The notes below the pieces were generated by a model. It was not told the DNA's origin. It made no database searches and worked only from the letters and a program-made list of their open reading frames with translations. 34,219 nt of DNA. Source: Microvirga roseola. GTDB taxonomy: Bacteria; Pseudomonadota; Alphaproteobacteria; Rhizobiales; Beijerinckiaceae. The stretch lies in assembly GCF_020866965.1 (NCBI RefSeq), contig NZ_JAJATX010000044.1:465-34683 (forward strand). Reading direction: 5' to 3'. Each line of letters opens with the position of its first letter. Position 1 is the stretch's first letter. The position numbers were made by a program, and so were the translations under genes. Below, one piece after another: positions 1 through 8,585 of this stretch.

Positions 1-490
1 GGTGAATTTTGCAGTTCAGGGGACCTATGTAAGCTCGTCGGTGCCTTCTTCAATGCACTAACTTGCTTGGACGCATCTTGATTGCCAAAGCGAGCGAAGC
101 GCAGTACAACATCGCTGTTCAACAAAGTCACATAGTTCCCGGTAAAAATCTTTACACGACAATAGCTTAATTGCGCAAGGAGCTAGTCCTCTCCTGGGCA
201 CCATCTCTCTCCGAGAGAGTTGCTTTCTCAAGCGCTTAGCTTCCCGAACTTGCCCGTTGCCGGGGCCTGGATAAAAGATCCCGGGGTTTTGGGTTGTGCC
301 TGATCCTTCCAGAAAACATAGGTAAGGCCGCCCACAGGCGGCCCTTCTTCCAGGGGCGAGAGCATTCCCATACGATTGCTGCGCCCGATTCGGTCGGCTT
401 CAAGGGAACTCGCTTGCCGAAGATCTGAGCGGGCAGTCGCCTCATTTGAGTAAGGCTCCCGCCCGCTGCAGCTTTTTCCGCCCGCTGCCC
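1..490. other. Non-coding left edge, no gene recognised
   Basis: No frame in this stretch reads like a protein: the open frames are short, Arg/Pro/Ser-rich and match no family I know. The composition is less GC-rich than the rest of the window over the first 240 bases. The only structured element I see is the hairpin at 326-343. No tRNA cloverleaf or rRNA segment was recognised. It may hold the 3' flank or promoter of a gene outside the window. Confidence 0.4.
326..343. terminator. Hairpin, terminator-like
   Basis: A perfect 7-bp stem (GGCCGCC / GGCGGCC) surrounds a CACA loop, with AA before and CTTCTT after on the plus strand. It lies between the end of the minus-strand gene at 491 and the left edge, so it could terminate that gene or something entering from the left. 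There is no long T run on either side, so the assignment is tentative. Confidence 0.4.
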
Positions 491-1984
491 TTAGATCACC
501 AGCGCGTCGCCGACCTGGACGACGATCCTGTTCTGCGCCAGAAGAGTTCCATTCTCGGCATAGGCCTCGAGCACCACGTCGAACTCGCCCTGCCCGAAAT
601 CGTAGGGTTGGATCCCATCCTGTGTCGGATCGGCGTCGATCTGGCTCTTGATGAAGCCGAAGCCGATGTTCGACGAGCCCTGCACCAGTTTGCTGTAAAT
701 GGTGGTCGGGATCTCCACGAGGGTGACACCCTCAGACGCATCCGCATCGATCTTCAGCTTGAAGGTCAAGGCGTCGTCCGTGCCCTGCGGAAGGACCGTG
801 GCGGCATAATCGAAGCTCCAATCGGCCCGATCGGCCTTGCCGGGAGAGGCTCCGGTGCTGACTTGGTAGTGAGCCACACCATCGACGACCGTCATGTTGC
901 TCGGGCCGTAGTCGCCACCATTCGGGCCGAACTCCTTTGCCTTCAGGGCCAGCTCGACACCGGCGCCTTCATGGCGGACGATGCTGAAGGCATCATTGCT
1001 GTTGCCGGATCCGTAATACATTTGTTCGTCGGTGCCGTTGTTGTCCCGGTCCTCCGACGCGATTCCATCGACCTTGCCAAACGAGCGCTCGATATAGTCG
1101 GGGCGGTCCCACCCCTTGTCGTAGTCGAAGGCGCGAACCGCATCGTGCTTCGCGTTCCCGAAGCTTCCGTCATTGCCATCGAAGGTCGGACGAGATTCGT
1201 ATTCGTCAGGGATGAGCGCCTTCAACTTGGCCAGGAGCGTCGGGTTGGACCCGAAGCGGTCATCAAGGGCCGGTCCCCAGAGATTGCCGAGCAGGTTGTC
1301 GTGCATCGACTGCGCACGCTCCGGCAATGCATCCACATCGCTGCCATCCGGGGAGAACTTCGCCACGAAATGCGTCAGCGGCTCGCCGCCGGCTTCGAGA
1401 TATTCCACGTACTCGGCACCGAGGCGGACGAACGCCTCGTTGATCTCGGTGTTGTAGTAGGAGCCGCTGGTATAGGCGTCGTCCAGCAGATCCCACATGG
1501 TCTTGAAGTAGTCGGCCCTGCTGCCGTTGACCGTCTGGAGAGTGCCGCCGAAATCTATCTTCGACAGATCCACATTCGCCTCGACCGGCGCACCGATTAT
1601 CGCCTCGGGAACGCTCACGCCATTGACGTTGAGATCGCCTGCGCCCGTGAAGGCATAGGACTTCCCGTCGAGAAGGGACGCGTGGATGTCCAGATTGGCG
1701 CCGGCATTCTTTAGGTCGAACGTCGTGACGGACTCCCATTCCGCCTTGGTCAGAACGGTCGTCGCGCCATCCGAGAAAACGATTCTCACCTTGCCGTTGG
1801 GGAGGAAGTCGAAGGAATAATCGCCTTGCCTGTTGAAAGTGAGGACGCCGTTTTTGAGCGATACCGGCTTATGCTCCTCGAACCTGTCGGCGAGCTTGTC
1901 GATGACGCGGTCGAGAGGGTTGCTGTCTGGGACGAACCGGTCGAGGAACGAGAGCGGTTTCAGCTTCACAGGTAAGAAAGGCAT
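491..1984 (-). CDS. Unrecognised acidic protein, possibly secreted
   Basis: This 497-residue protein belongs to no family I recognise. Its start at 1984 is supported by an AGAGGAG ribosome-binding site six bases upstream. I see no N-terminal signal peptide, no membrane segment and no cysteine. Asp, Gly and Asn are abundant, including a DRDNNGTDE stretch near the middle that looks like a calcium-type acidic loop. The C-terminus ends in a short hydrophobic run (VVQVGDALVI). An acidic, Cys-free protein without a Sec signal and with a hydrophobic tail resembles type I secretion substrates, but no glycine-rich nonapeptide array is obvious and no type I exporter lies in the window. It sits downstream of the siderophore ABC genes on the same strand with a 249-bp AT-rich gap, so it probably has its own promoter. 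Function unknown. Confidence 0.7.
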   Translation of the reverse strand: MPFLPVKLKPLSFLDRFVPDSNPLDRVIDKLADRFEEHKPVSLKNGVLTFNRQGDYSFDFLPNGKVRIVFSDGATTVLTKAEWESVTTFDLKNAGANLDIHASLLDGKSYAFTGAGDLNVNGVSVPEAIIGAPVEANVDLSKIDFGGTLQTVNGSRADYFKTMWDLLDDAYTSGSYYNTEINEAFVRLGAEYVEYLEAGGEPLTHFVAKFSPDGSDVDALPERAQSMHDNLLGNLWGPALDDRFGSNPTLLAKLKALIPDEYESRPTFDGNDGSFGNAKHDAVRAFDYDKGWDRPDYIERSFGKVDGIASEDRDNNGTDEQMYYGSGNSNDAFSIVRHEGAGVELALKAKEFGPNGGDYGPSNMTVVDGVAHYQVSTGASPGKADRADWSFDYAATVLPQGTDDALTFKLKIDADASEGVTLVEIPTTIYSKLVQGSSNIGFGFIKSQIDADPTQDGIQPYDFGQGEFDVVLEAYAENGTLLAQNRIVVQVGDALVI

Positions 1985-2233
1985 AGCTTCTCCTCTGATT
2001 AGGAGGAAAATCTATGCAGGAGAAGATTTCCCGTCAAGAAACCTTTAGATTTATTTAGTTATGTAACATATCATAAGTAATAGGGAATGGGCCGACCTCC
2101 GTGATCGGTACTAGACGGGCAACAACGTCTCACTCTTAAATGGATTTTCCATTGCAGTCGGCGAGATCCTCTCAGATCCCTATCGCTGTAGCTTCAGCGC
2201 GAAGCGACAAGTACAATGTTCTGAGCCGCCGCC

Positions 2234-2992
2234 TCAGATGTAGTAGCTCGAGATCCGGTATCCGCGCACGTCCTGGATCTCGACGTCCATGTCGTAGATG
2301 TCGCGGATGACATCCCGGGTCATGATCTCCTGCGGGGTGCCATGATGGAGCACGGCTCCGTCGCGCATGGCGATGATGGTATCCGAGTAGCAGGAGGCGA
2401 AGTTGATGTCGTGGAGGACGAGGACGACCGTCTTGCCGAGATCGTCGGCAGCCCGACGCAGCAGCTTCATCATGCCCACCGCATGCTTCATGTCGAGATT
2501 GTTCAAAGGCTCGTCGAAGAGGGCGTAGTCCGTGTCCTGGCAGAGCACCATGGCGACATAGGCCCGCTGGCGCTGCCCGCCGGACAGCTCGTCCAGATAG
2601 CGGTCGGCCAGGGCCTCCAGGCCGAGAAAGCCGATGGCCCGTGCCGCATGGGCGCGGTCCTCGGCCGTGAGGCGTCCCTTGGAGTAGGGATAGCGGCCGA
2701 ACTCCACGAGATCCCGGACCGTGAGCCGCGAGGTGACCCGGTTCTCCTGCCGCAGAATGGACAGCCGCTTTGCGAGAATGTCCGACGGGGTTTGGGTCAC
2801 GTCGAGGCCGTCGACGGTCACCGTTCCGGCGGTCATGGGAAGCAGGCGGCTGACCAGCGACAGCAGGGTCGACTTGCCGGCCCCGTTGGGCCCGATGATG
2901 GAGGTCACGCCCCCGCGCGGGATCCGCAACGACACGTCGCGTACGACGACGGTGTCCGCATAGGTCTTGCTGACATGGGCAATCTCGATCAA
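2234..2992 (-). CDS. Siderophore ABC transporter ATPase, FecE/YclP-like
   Basis: This 252-residue ATPase would energise import of ferric siderophore through the two permeases encoded just upstream. Walker A (GPNGAGKST) lies at about residues 34-42, the signature is LSGGQRQR, and Walker B is YALFDEP followed by a D-loop with NNLD. The H-loop His is in VLVLHD. Length fits the FecE/FepC/YclP group. The chosen TTG start at 2992 overlaps the permease stop codon in the sequence TTGA and has a GAGGG ribosome-binding site eight bases upstream. An in-frame ATG further upstream would put more than 100 Arg/Pro-rich residues inside the permease gene and is not credible. The overlap suggests translational coupling. 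Confidence 0.92.
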   Translation of the reverse strand: MIEIAHVSKTYADTVVVRDVSLRIPRGGVTSIIGPNGAGKSTLLSLVSRLLPMTAGTVTVDGLDVTQTPSDILAKRLSILRQENRVTSRLTVRDLVEFGRYPYSKGRLTAEDRAHAARAIGFLGLEALADRYLDELSGGQRQRAYVAMVLCQDTDYALFDEPLNNLDMKHAVGMMKLLRRAADDLGKTVVLVLHDINFASCYSDTIIAMRDGAVLHHGTPQEIMTRDVIRDIYDMDVEIQDVRGYRISSYYI

Positions 2993-3951
2993 CGGGCAAT
3001 CCCTCGGATCAGGAGGACAAGGAAAAGGATCCCGCCCAGGAATTCGATGACGATGCTCAAGGCCGTATCGAAGGCGAAGACGCGCTCCAGGATGAGCTGG
3101 CCTCCCACGAGGCAGATGACGGCGAGCAGCGCCGCGACAGGCAGGATGAAGCGGTGCTTGTGGGTCCCGGCGACCTGATAGGCGAGGTTGGCGACCAGAA
3201 GACCGAAGAAGGTGACCGGTCCGACCAGCGCCGTGGAGACGGAGACGAGAACTGCCACCAGCACGAGCACCGTGGTCACGGCCCGGCCGTAGTCGAGGCC
3301 GAGATTGATGGCGGCGTCGCGCCCTAAGGCCAGCACGTCGTAAACGGGCACGAGCTGCCATGCGGCCAGTGAGGCGACTGCAACCATCCCGAACGAGACG
3401 AGGAGCAGGTCGCTCTCGACGCTGTTGAAGTTCGCGAAGAGGCGATCCTGCAGGATCGAGAATTCATTCGGGTCGATGATCCGCTGCATGAAGCTCGCCA
3501 GGCTGCGGAACAGGAGGCCGAAGACGATGCCGACCAGGACGAGGAGATGAAGGCTGCGGCTCGTGCCGGAGAAAAGCCAGCGATAGAGCAGCACGGCGAA
3601 GAGAACCATCGTCACCACTTCGAGCCCGAACAGCAGACGGGGATCCAGCGCCGTGAGCCTGGCCGATCCAAGGCTGAAGACGAGGCTGGTCTGGAGCAGG
3701 ATGTAGAGGGAATCGAAGCCCATGATCGCGGGCGTCAGGATCCGGTTATGGCCCACCGTCTGGAACAGCACGGTGGACACGGCCACCGCATAGGCCGCCA
3801 GAACCATCGAAACCACTTTCATGCCGCGGAAGGGCAGGATGAAGTCCCAGCGGCCCCGGGCGTTCAGGGTCATGAACAGCACGATCACTCCCACCGCTAT
3901 GGCGGTGAGGATCAGGAGGACGCGGATCGGTCTTGCCCTGGTCTCACGCAA
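2989..3951 (-). CDS. Siderophore ABC permease, FecCD family (second)
   Basis: This is the second of two FecCD/BtuC-type permeases (about 320 residues) forming the inner-membrane channel for a ferric siderophore. It is strongly hydrophobic, with about nine to ten membrane segments. It carries the family feature of a short loop with D-A-A-x-N-L-G-L-D (about two thirds along), which contacts the ATPase. The best start is TTG at 3951, inside the last codons of the upstream permease (8-bp overlap), with AAGGGG 11 bases before it. A longer frame to an ATG at 4032 would add a Ser-rich N-terminus not expected for the family. The gene order binding protein, permease, permease, ATPase matches the Bacillus yclQNOP and Campylobacter ceuBCDE gene sets, though the order differs in detail. 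Confidence 0.9.
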   Translation of the reverse strand: MRETRARPIRVLLILTAIAVGVIVLFMTLNARGRWDFILPFRGMKVVSMVLAAYAVAVSTVLFQTVGHNRILTPAIMGFDSLYILLQTSLVFSLGSARLTALDPRLLFGLEVVTMVLFAVLLYRWLFSGTSRSLHLLVLVGIVFGLLFRSLASFMQRIIDPNEFSILQDRLFANFNSVESDLLLVSFGMVAVASLAAWQLVPVYDVLALGRDAAINLGLDYGRAVTTVLVLVAVLVSVSTALVGPVTFFGLLVANLAYQVAGTHKHRFILPVAALLAVICLVGGQLILERVFAFDTALSIVIEFLGGILFLVLLIRGIAR

Positions 3952-4906
3952 AGCGGCCGCGCCCCTTGAACAGGAGGATGAGGAACAGGGCGCTTCCGAC
4001 GATTCCCATGATCGTCCCGATGGGGATCTCATAAGGGTAGTACACCACGCGTCCGACGATGTCGCAGACCAGAACGAGGCCTGCTCCCATCATGGCGACC
4101 CAGGGCAGGGCGCGGCGCGTGCTGTCGCCGACCAGCAGGCTGACCACGTTCGGAACGATGAGGCCGAGAAAGTACATCATGCCGACGCTGACCACGATGG
4201 TGGCGGTGACCATGGACACGACGACGAGACCGAACGCGACGATCCTGCGGTACTTGAGACCCAGATTGGTGGTGAAGTCGCGCCCCATGCCGGCAAGCGT
4301 CAGCCGGTCGGCCGCGAGATAGGCCAGGATCATCAGCGCAAAGCCCACCCACAGCAACTCGTAGCGACCGCGCAGGACACTCGAGAAATCGCCGTTCGTC
4401 CAGGCGTTGAGCGACTGCATGAGGTTGAAGCGGTAGGCGAAGAAGTTCGCGACCGCGCCGATGATGCCGCCGAGCACGATGCCGACCAGCGGTACGATCA
4501 GGGGAGAGCGAAGGGGAACAAGTTTGAGGATGCGCAGGAACAGGGCGGTGCCTGCCAGCGCGAAGGCGGCGGCGACCAGCATCTTGCCGATGACCGGGAC
4601 GTCCGGCGCGAGGAGCGTCACCGCCAGCAATCCGAGGCTCGCCGATTCGGCGGTGCCGGCGGTGGTGGGCTCGACATAGCGGTTCTGGGTCAGCAGCTGC
4701 ATGATCATGCCCGCAACCGCCAGGGAGGAGCCGGCCAGGATCAGGGCCAGCGTTCTGGGAAGGCGGGATGCCAGCAGGACCTGAGCGGTGCCCTGCTCCT
4801 CTCGGAATAGGAGGAGGGAGGAGAGGGAAACGCTGCTGGCGCCGATCAGCAGACTGATCAGCGCCAGGGCCAGAATGGCGAAGGTGGCGAGGAGAAGGCG
4901 TTTCAC
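3944..4906 (-). CDS. Siderophore ABC permease, FecCD family (first)
   Basis: A 320-residue FecCD-type permease with an N-terminal membrane segment immediately after the start and about nine or ten segments in all. The conserved loop near residue 200 (T-T-N-L-G-L-K-Y) is the usual ATPase-contact region. I place the start at GTG 4906 because this gives the family's normal length and falls after the stop of the binding-protein gene at 4975. No ATG exists in frame in that interval, and the ribosome-binding site is weak. The gene overlaps the next permease by 8 bp. It pairs with that permease as a heterodimer, by analogy with YclN/YclO and CeuB/CeuC. Confidence 0.88.
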   Translation of the reverse strand: MKRLLLATFAILALALISLLIGASSVSLSSLLLFREEQGTAQVLLASRLPRTLALILAGSSLAVAGMIMQLLTQNRYVEPTTAGTAESASLGLLAVTLLAPDVPVIGKMLVAAAFALAGTALFLRILKLVPLRSPLIVPLVGIVLGGIIGAVANFFAYRFNLMQSLNAWTNGDFSSVLRGRYELLWVGFALMILAYLAADRLTLAGMGRDFTTNLGLKYRRIVAFGLVVVSMVTATIVVSVGMMYFLGLIVPNVVSLLVGDSTRRALPWVAMMGAGLVLVCDIVGRVVYYPYEIPIGTIMGIVGSALFLILLFKGRGRFA

Positions 4907-4974
4907 GAGCGTTTCGGAGCGCGCGGGCGGGCCATGTCCTCGACAGAAGAATCGAGGCAGAACCCGACAGGCTC

Positions 4975-5895
4975 TTACTTCTTGGCGAGGGCCTGCCCGA
5001 TCTGGTCGACGCTGGCCTGCAGGGCCGTCGCTCCACCGCCGACGAGGTACCAGTTCGCCGGATCGAGATAGACGACCTGACCCTTCTTCCACGCGGTGGT
5101 CTGGGCAACGAGGTCGTTGTCGAGAACCTGCTTCGCCGATCCGCCCGCCTGGCCGACAGCGGCGTCGCGGTCGAGAACGAAGAGCCAGTCCGGATTCGTT
5201 TTCAGGATGAACTCCGCCGAGATCGGCTGTCCATGGGTCGAGACAGCAAGGTCCTCGGCCGCGGGCGCGACGCCGAAGGCATCGTGGATGAGCCCGAAGC
5301 GCGAGCCCGGTCCATAGGCGCTCATCTTGCCGCCGGTGGTCAGGACGATCAGGCCCATGCCGGCGCGCTGCCCTGCCTGCCTGACATCCGCAATGGACTG
5401 CTCCAGCTTGGCGATCCTTGCCTCCGCCTCCGCTTCTTTACCGAAGATGCGGCCGAGGAGGCGGATATTCCGGATTGCGCTGCCCAGATAATCCTTCTGA
5501 TCGATGGAGAGGTCGATCGTCGGCGCGATCTTCGAGAGCTCTGCATATTTCACGCGCGAGCGGTCGCCGACGATGATCAGGTCCGGCGCAGCGGCGTTGA
5601 CTGCCTCATAGTTCGGCTCGAACAAGGTGCCGATCTTCTCATGCTGCCCGTACTTCGCGAGATGGGCGGGAAGAATTGTCTTCGGCACGCCGGAAACGGG
5701 AGCGCCGAGGGCATCCAGAATATCGAGCGCGGCCAGGTCGAAGGTCAGCACCTTTCCAGGATTGAGCTTGACCTGTGTCGTTCCCTGCGCATGGCGAGCC
5801 TCGATCGTTTGCGCCGATGCGGGGCCGGCCCATGCGGCCGGCGCGACAAGAAGGGCGGAAATCAGACCTGCGCGCAAGATGCGTGAGAACAACAT
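4975..5895 (-). CDS. Periplasmic ferric-siderophore-binding protein, CeuE/YclQ/FatB-like
   Basis: This 306-residue protein delivers ferric siderophore to the permease pair. A Sec signal (hydrophobic core about residues 8-22, likely cut after A-S-A near residue 28) leads it, with no lipobox, so it should be soluble in the periplasm. The body has the class III binding-protein layout. Diagnostic features are the N-terminal half ending in PDLIIVGDRSR and the segment S-A-Y-G-P-G-S-R-F-G-x-I-H-D, followed by STHGQPIS and PDWLFVLDRD. These resemble CeuE, YclQ and FatB, which bind catecholate or mixed-type siderophores. The ligand is therefore inferred, not shown. A GGAAAG ribosome-binding site precedes the ATG. 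Confidence 0.92.
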   Translation of the reverse strand: MLFSRILRAGLISALLVAPAAWAGPASAQTIEARHAQGTTQVKLNPGKVLTFDLAALDILDALGAPVSGVPKTILPAHLAKYGQHEKIGTLFEPNYEAVNAAAPDLIIVGDRSRVKYAELSKIAPTIDLSIDQKDYLGSAIRNIRLLGRIFGKEAEAEARIAKLEQSIADVRQAGQRAGMGLIVLTTGGKMSAYGPGSRFGLIHDAFGVAPAAEDLAVSTHGQPISAEFILKTNPDWLFVLDRDAAVGQAGGSAKQVLDNDLVAQTTAWKKGQVVYLDPANWYLVGGGATALQASVDQIGQALAKK

Positions 5896-5991
5896 AGTGC
5901 TTTCCAGTTTCAGAAAAGGGCGACGGCAATAGAACGTATCTCAACGGCATTTCAAGTAGATTTGCCGATAATGGTATCGCAAAGGCTAGTT

Positions 5992-6190
5992 TTACATTGG
6001 ACTAATTCCAATCTGTTGCCGCATCCACGCGACATTGGGCTTTTCCCTGAATGCGAAACCTTCCAGATGCCGCTGAACGACATCCTGCACGCGCTCGAGC
6101 GAGGCCTCGTCGCACCCGCTGCACCGCAGGACGAGCTGTGTTTCATCGGCCTGCATTCGGCGTCTGCACATGAGCCTGGGAGCGCAGCAT
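5992..6190 (-). pseudogene. DUF2218 gene remnant with internal deletion and frameshift
   Basis: An ATG at 6190 with a good AGGAG site opens a reading frame of only 15 codons, MLRSQAHVQTPNAGR, ending in a stop at 6143. This matches the usual N-terminus of DUF2218 proteins (A-x-V-x-T-x-N-A-x-R followed by Y-L). The C-terminal half of the same family follows at once in a different frame, from about 6153 to the stop at 5992: it begins MQADETQLVLR and contains HLEGFAFREKP and V-A-W. About 30 central residues (the expected YLxQLCKHFxHK region) are missing. The sequence GCAGGCCG at the junction can be read in either part, which fits a deletion between short repeats. DUF2218 domains are often joined to or encoded beside siderophore-interacting reductases, so its place between receptor and binding protein makes sense. 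Family memory is the basis; no alignment was run. Confidence 0.72.
5996..6012. repeat. Short AT-rich inverted repeat
   Basis: ATTGGA and TCCAAT form a perfect 6-bp inverted repeat around a 5-bp spacer (CTAAT), just at the 3' end of the DUF2218 remnant and about 100 bp upstream of the binding-protein start. It could be a regulator site for the ABC genes. It matches no iron-response box I can recall with confidence. Confidence 0.25.
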
Positions 6191-6301
6191 GTCTTTTGGT
6201 CTCCTGAAGCGAACAAGATTGCGGTAGGCCGTATGTCGTCGTGGCGGAGGAGAGAGGCGGCGCTGGCTGCCTCCCTCCTCGGTTTCTGCAGTCGGTGCAG
6301 G

Positions 6302-8266
6302 TCAGAACTTGAGGCTGGCCGACAGATAGAAGGAGCGTCCGGGCGAATAGACCGGTGTGACCGTCTCCGTCTGCGCATAGGTGCCTCGGCTGCAATACTC
6401 CTCGTCGAAGATGTTGCGCACGTCCGCTCTCAAGGTCAGTCCCTGGAAGACATGCTGGGTCGGCTTCCACTCGGCGAATGCGTTGAAGACGCTGTAGCCG
6501 TTGATCGGATAGAAGCCCGCAGCCCGAAGTGCCGGGTCGTCGACTTCGAGCGCGAACTCCGCCGATGCGCCGAGCGTCAGGCCATATTCCTGCCAGGTAT
6601 AGGCGCCGCTCAGGGCGAAGATGTCGCCAACCGCAATGCCGTTGTTGTAGTCGCTCGGCAGCGCGATGCGGTTTCCATAGCGGATATCGGCATGGGTGTA
6701 CTTGGCGCTGAGGAAGGCATTCTCCCAATCGTAGCGCAGTACGAGGTCGACGCCCTGGCTGCGGAGATTGTCCCCGTTGATGCGAACCGCATTGGCGAAG
6801 TCATAGGCAACCGGATCCAGCATCAGCGTATGGAAATACGCAGCCTCCGCCGAGAGGCCATGATAGGCGGCCAATCTGACTCCGGAGCGGAAGTTGTGAG
6901 CGGTCGTGGGCTCCAGATCGGCGGCATAGGTGTAGTTGCGCGCGTGGAAGAGCGCGGTTTCCGCGAGCTCGATCCCGCCGAAATTGTAGCTGTAGCCGCC
7001 AAAGACGCTGACGTGATCGGTCAGGAAGTATTCCGCCGACAGATTGGGGCTCAGGCCGCTGTTCTGGAAGGTGCGTCCGTCGACCGACTTGTACCATTGA
7101 TGATCCACGCGCAGGCCGGTCGAGATGCGAAGGGGCTCGATGGGTTCAAGGCGCGCCTGGAGATGGGCGCCCACATTCGTGGATTCCTCGCGCACGTCGT
7201 CCGGGAAATAGAAGCGCTCCACGAAGGCGCGGGTGTTCACGAAATCGATGCCGGCCGTGAGGCTGCCCAGGCCGAAGCCGAAGGTGTTCTGGACCTTTCC
7301 GCCGATGCTCTTCGTGCTCGAGTTGAAGTCGCCGGACGGGCGCTCGTAGTACCCGCCCGGCCGCTCGAGGTCGTTCTGGTTGTAGTAGAACAGGACTTCC
7401 GGATTGTAGTAATCCGTCGGCTTCGTCATCAGGTAGCGGAACGTGGTCGTGAAGCGCCGCGCTTCGTTGTAGTTGAAGAGCGGGTTGACGAAGCCGAGAT
7501 TGGGACGCAGGCGACGGAAGCCTTCATCGCGGATGTATTCCTGCGAAACCTGGAAACGGTGACCTTCCGGAGACTCGTAGGCGAGCTTTCCAAGGCCGCT
7601 GACGAGATCCGCCGCCGTTCCCAATTCCTCCTTGCCGGCGCCGTTCCGGTAATCCTGGCCCTCCTCCTTGGAGAGGATGCCGAGAACCTCGAAGCCGTTG
7701 TGAACGGCGTAGCCCGCTCCGGTCGCGTTGGTGGTGCGGGAGTTGGTGTCGAAGCCGGTCGAAAGAAAGCCGCCATAGGTACGGCCGGGCAGAACCAAAT
7801 CGATGGCGTCCTTGGTCTCGAACTTGACCGTGCCGCCGAGCGCGCCGGGACCTGCATCCGCCGGCGAGACCGCCGAGTCGACGCGTACGGCCTTCAGGAA
7901 CAGCGGATTGATGATGAGGTTGCCGTTATGGTGCCAGACATTGCTCTTCTGCTGGGCGCCATCGATCTGGACGTTCAGCTTGTTCTGATCGATGCCGTGG
8001 AGATAGAACTTCTGGGAGGCGGTGCTGCCGCCGGCCACCGCGATGGCGGGGTCGCTCTCGAAGAGCTGCTTGAGGTCGCGCGGGTTCTCGCGCTCGATCT
8101 CTTCCGCCTTCACGACCACATCGCTGGTCGGGTCCTTCTTGGCGCCTTCGACCGTAATCGGATCGAGTGGGATCGCTTCCTGCGCCATCGCCGGCTGCGC
8201 CTGGCAGAGAAGCAGGAGGGGTAAGCTCATTGCTGAGCAGAGAAGCGAGAACTTGAACTTTACCAT
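6302..8266 (-). CDS. TonB-dependent siderophore receptor, FetA/CfrA-like
   Basis: A 654-residue outer-membrane receptor for a ferric chelate. It has a Sec signal (about residues 1-28), a TonB-box-like segment (DPITVEG, about residues 34-40), a plug domain to about residue 150, and a 22-strand-type barrel ending in phenylalanine. The plug has QKFYLHGIDQ, then IDGAQQKSNVWHHNG, and GPGALGGTVKFETKDA. This W-H-H-N-G and GALGG-T-x-x-F-x-T combination is what I associate with the FetA/FrpB and CfrA receptors for enterobactin-like catecholates. In Neisseria, fetA is adjacent to a FatB-type binding protein and ABC genes and is regulated by an AraC protein; the same three elements occur here. The substrate remains an inference. 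Confidence 0.92.
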   Translation of the reverse strand: MVKFKFSLLCSAMSLPLLLLCQAQPAMAQEAIPLDPITVEGAKKDPTSDVVVKAEEIERENPRDLKQLFESDPAIAVAGGSTASQKFYLHGIDQNKLNVQIDGAQQKSNVWHHNGNLIINPLFLKAVRVDSAVSPADAGPGALGGTVKFETKDAIDLVLPGRTYGGFLSTGFDTNSRTTNATGAGYAVHNGFEVLGILSKEEGQDYRNGAGKEELGTAADLVSGLGKLAYESPEGHRFQVSQEYIRDEGFRRLRPNLGFVNPLFNYNEARRFTTTFRYLMTKPTDYYNPEVLFYYNQNDLERPGGYYERPSGDFNSSTKSIGGKVQNTFGFGLGSLTAGIDFVNTRAFVERFYFPDDVREESTNVGAHLQARLEPIEPLRISTGLRVDHQWYKSVDGRTFQNSGLSPNLSAEYFLTDHVSVFGGYSYNFGGIELAETALFHARNYTYAADLEPTTAHNFRSGVRLAAYHGLSAEAAYFHTLMLDPVAYDFANAVRINGDNLRSQGVDLVLRYDWENAFLSAKYTHADIRYGNRIALPSDYNNGIAVGDIFALSGAYTWQEYGLTLGASAEFALEVDDPALRAAGFYPINGYSVFNAFAEWKPTQHVFQGLTLRADVRNIFDEEYCSRGTYAQTETVTPVYSPGRSFYLSASLKF

Positions 8267-8585
8267 GGCGAGCCCCGGCCCATTGTTGGAGGTTGCGGCG
8301 CAGGCCTTGTGTTGTTCCGGACAGAAAGGAGACGTCCGGCCTCGCGCCGATCGAGTGGGGCTGAGTTACCGTCTTTCAGATCAGCGGGCCAGAATGAATA
8401 CTTTTGCCGGGAAGCAAAGTTCGTTTTGTGCAGCGTCAAAGAGGCCTTTATCCGGACGTTCGGCTTTGACGGATTGTTTAGATCCTTTCCAAAAAGCCAG
8501 TAATCGCTGTTTTAAAGTCTTCTAATCTGCTGCTTGTATTATCTTTCTCCTTGAGAAAGCGGAGAGCAGCTATTAACGGTGAGGC
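8267..8585. promoter_or_regulatory. Divergent receptor/AraC control region
   Basis: This 319-bp gap must hold the promoters for the minus-strand receptor and the plus-strand AraC gene. Visible structure: an 8-bp inverted pair, CGTCAAAG at 8434-8441 and CTTTGACG at 8464-8471; a perfect 7-bp hairpin CTTTCTC/GAGAAAG with a CTT loop at 8543-8559, close to the AraC start; and TTTAAAGTCTTCTAAT at 8511-8526, which partly resembles the Irr iron-control element (TTTAGAA-spacer-TTCTAAA). Any of these could be operators. The region is richer in A and T toward the AraC side. I cannot assign -35/-10 boxes. Confidence 0.5.

Noticed and set aside
236..445. A 69-codon minus-strand frame near the left edge
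   Set aside because: No ribosome-binding site, no domain, and it spans the 326-343 hairpin; not supportable as a gene.
446..1714. A 422-codon plus-strand frame opposite the 497-residue hypothetical gene
   Set aside because: The minus-strand frame has a strong ribosome-binding site and balanced composition; the plus frame has neither and looks like mirrored codons.
6170..8224. A 684-codon open frame on the plus strand opposite the TonB-dependent receptor
   Set aside because: It is a by-product of high GC codon bias. The minus-strand frame has a signal peptide, plug and barrel motifs, while this one resembles no protein and is Arg/Val/Glu-rich throughout.
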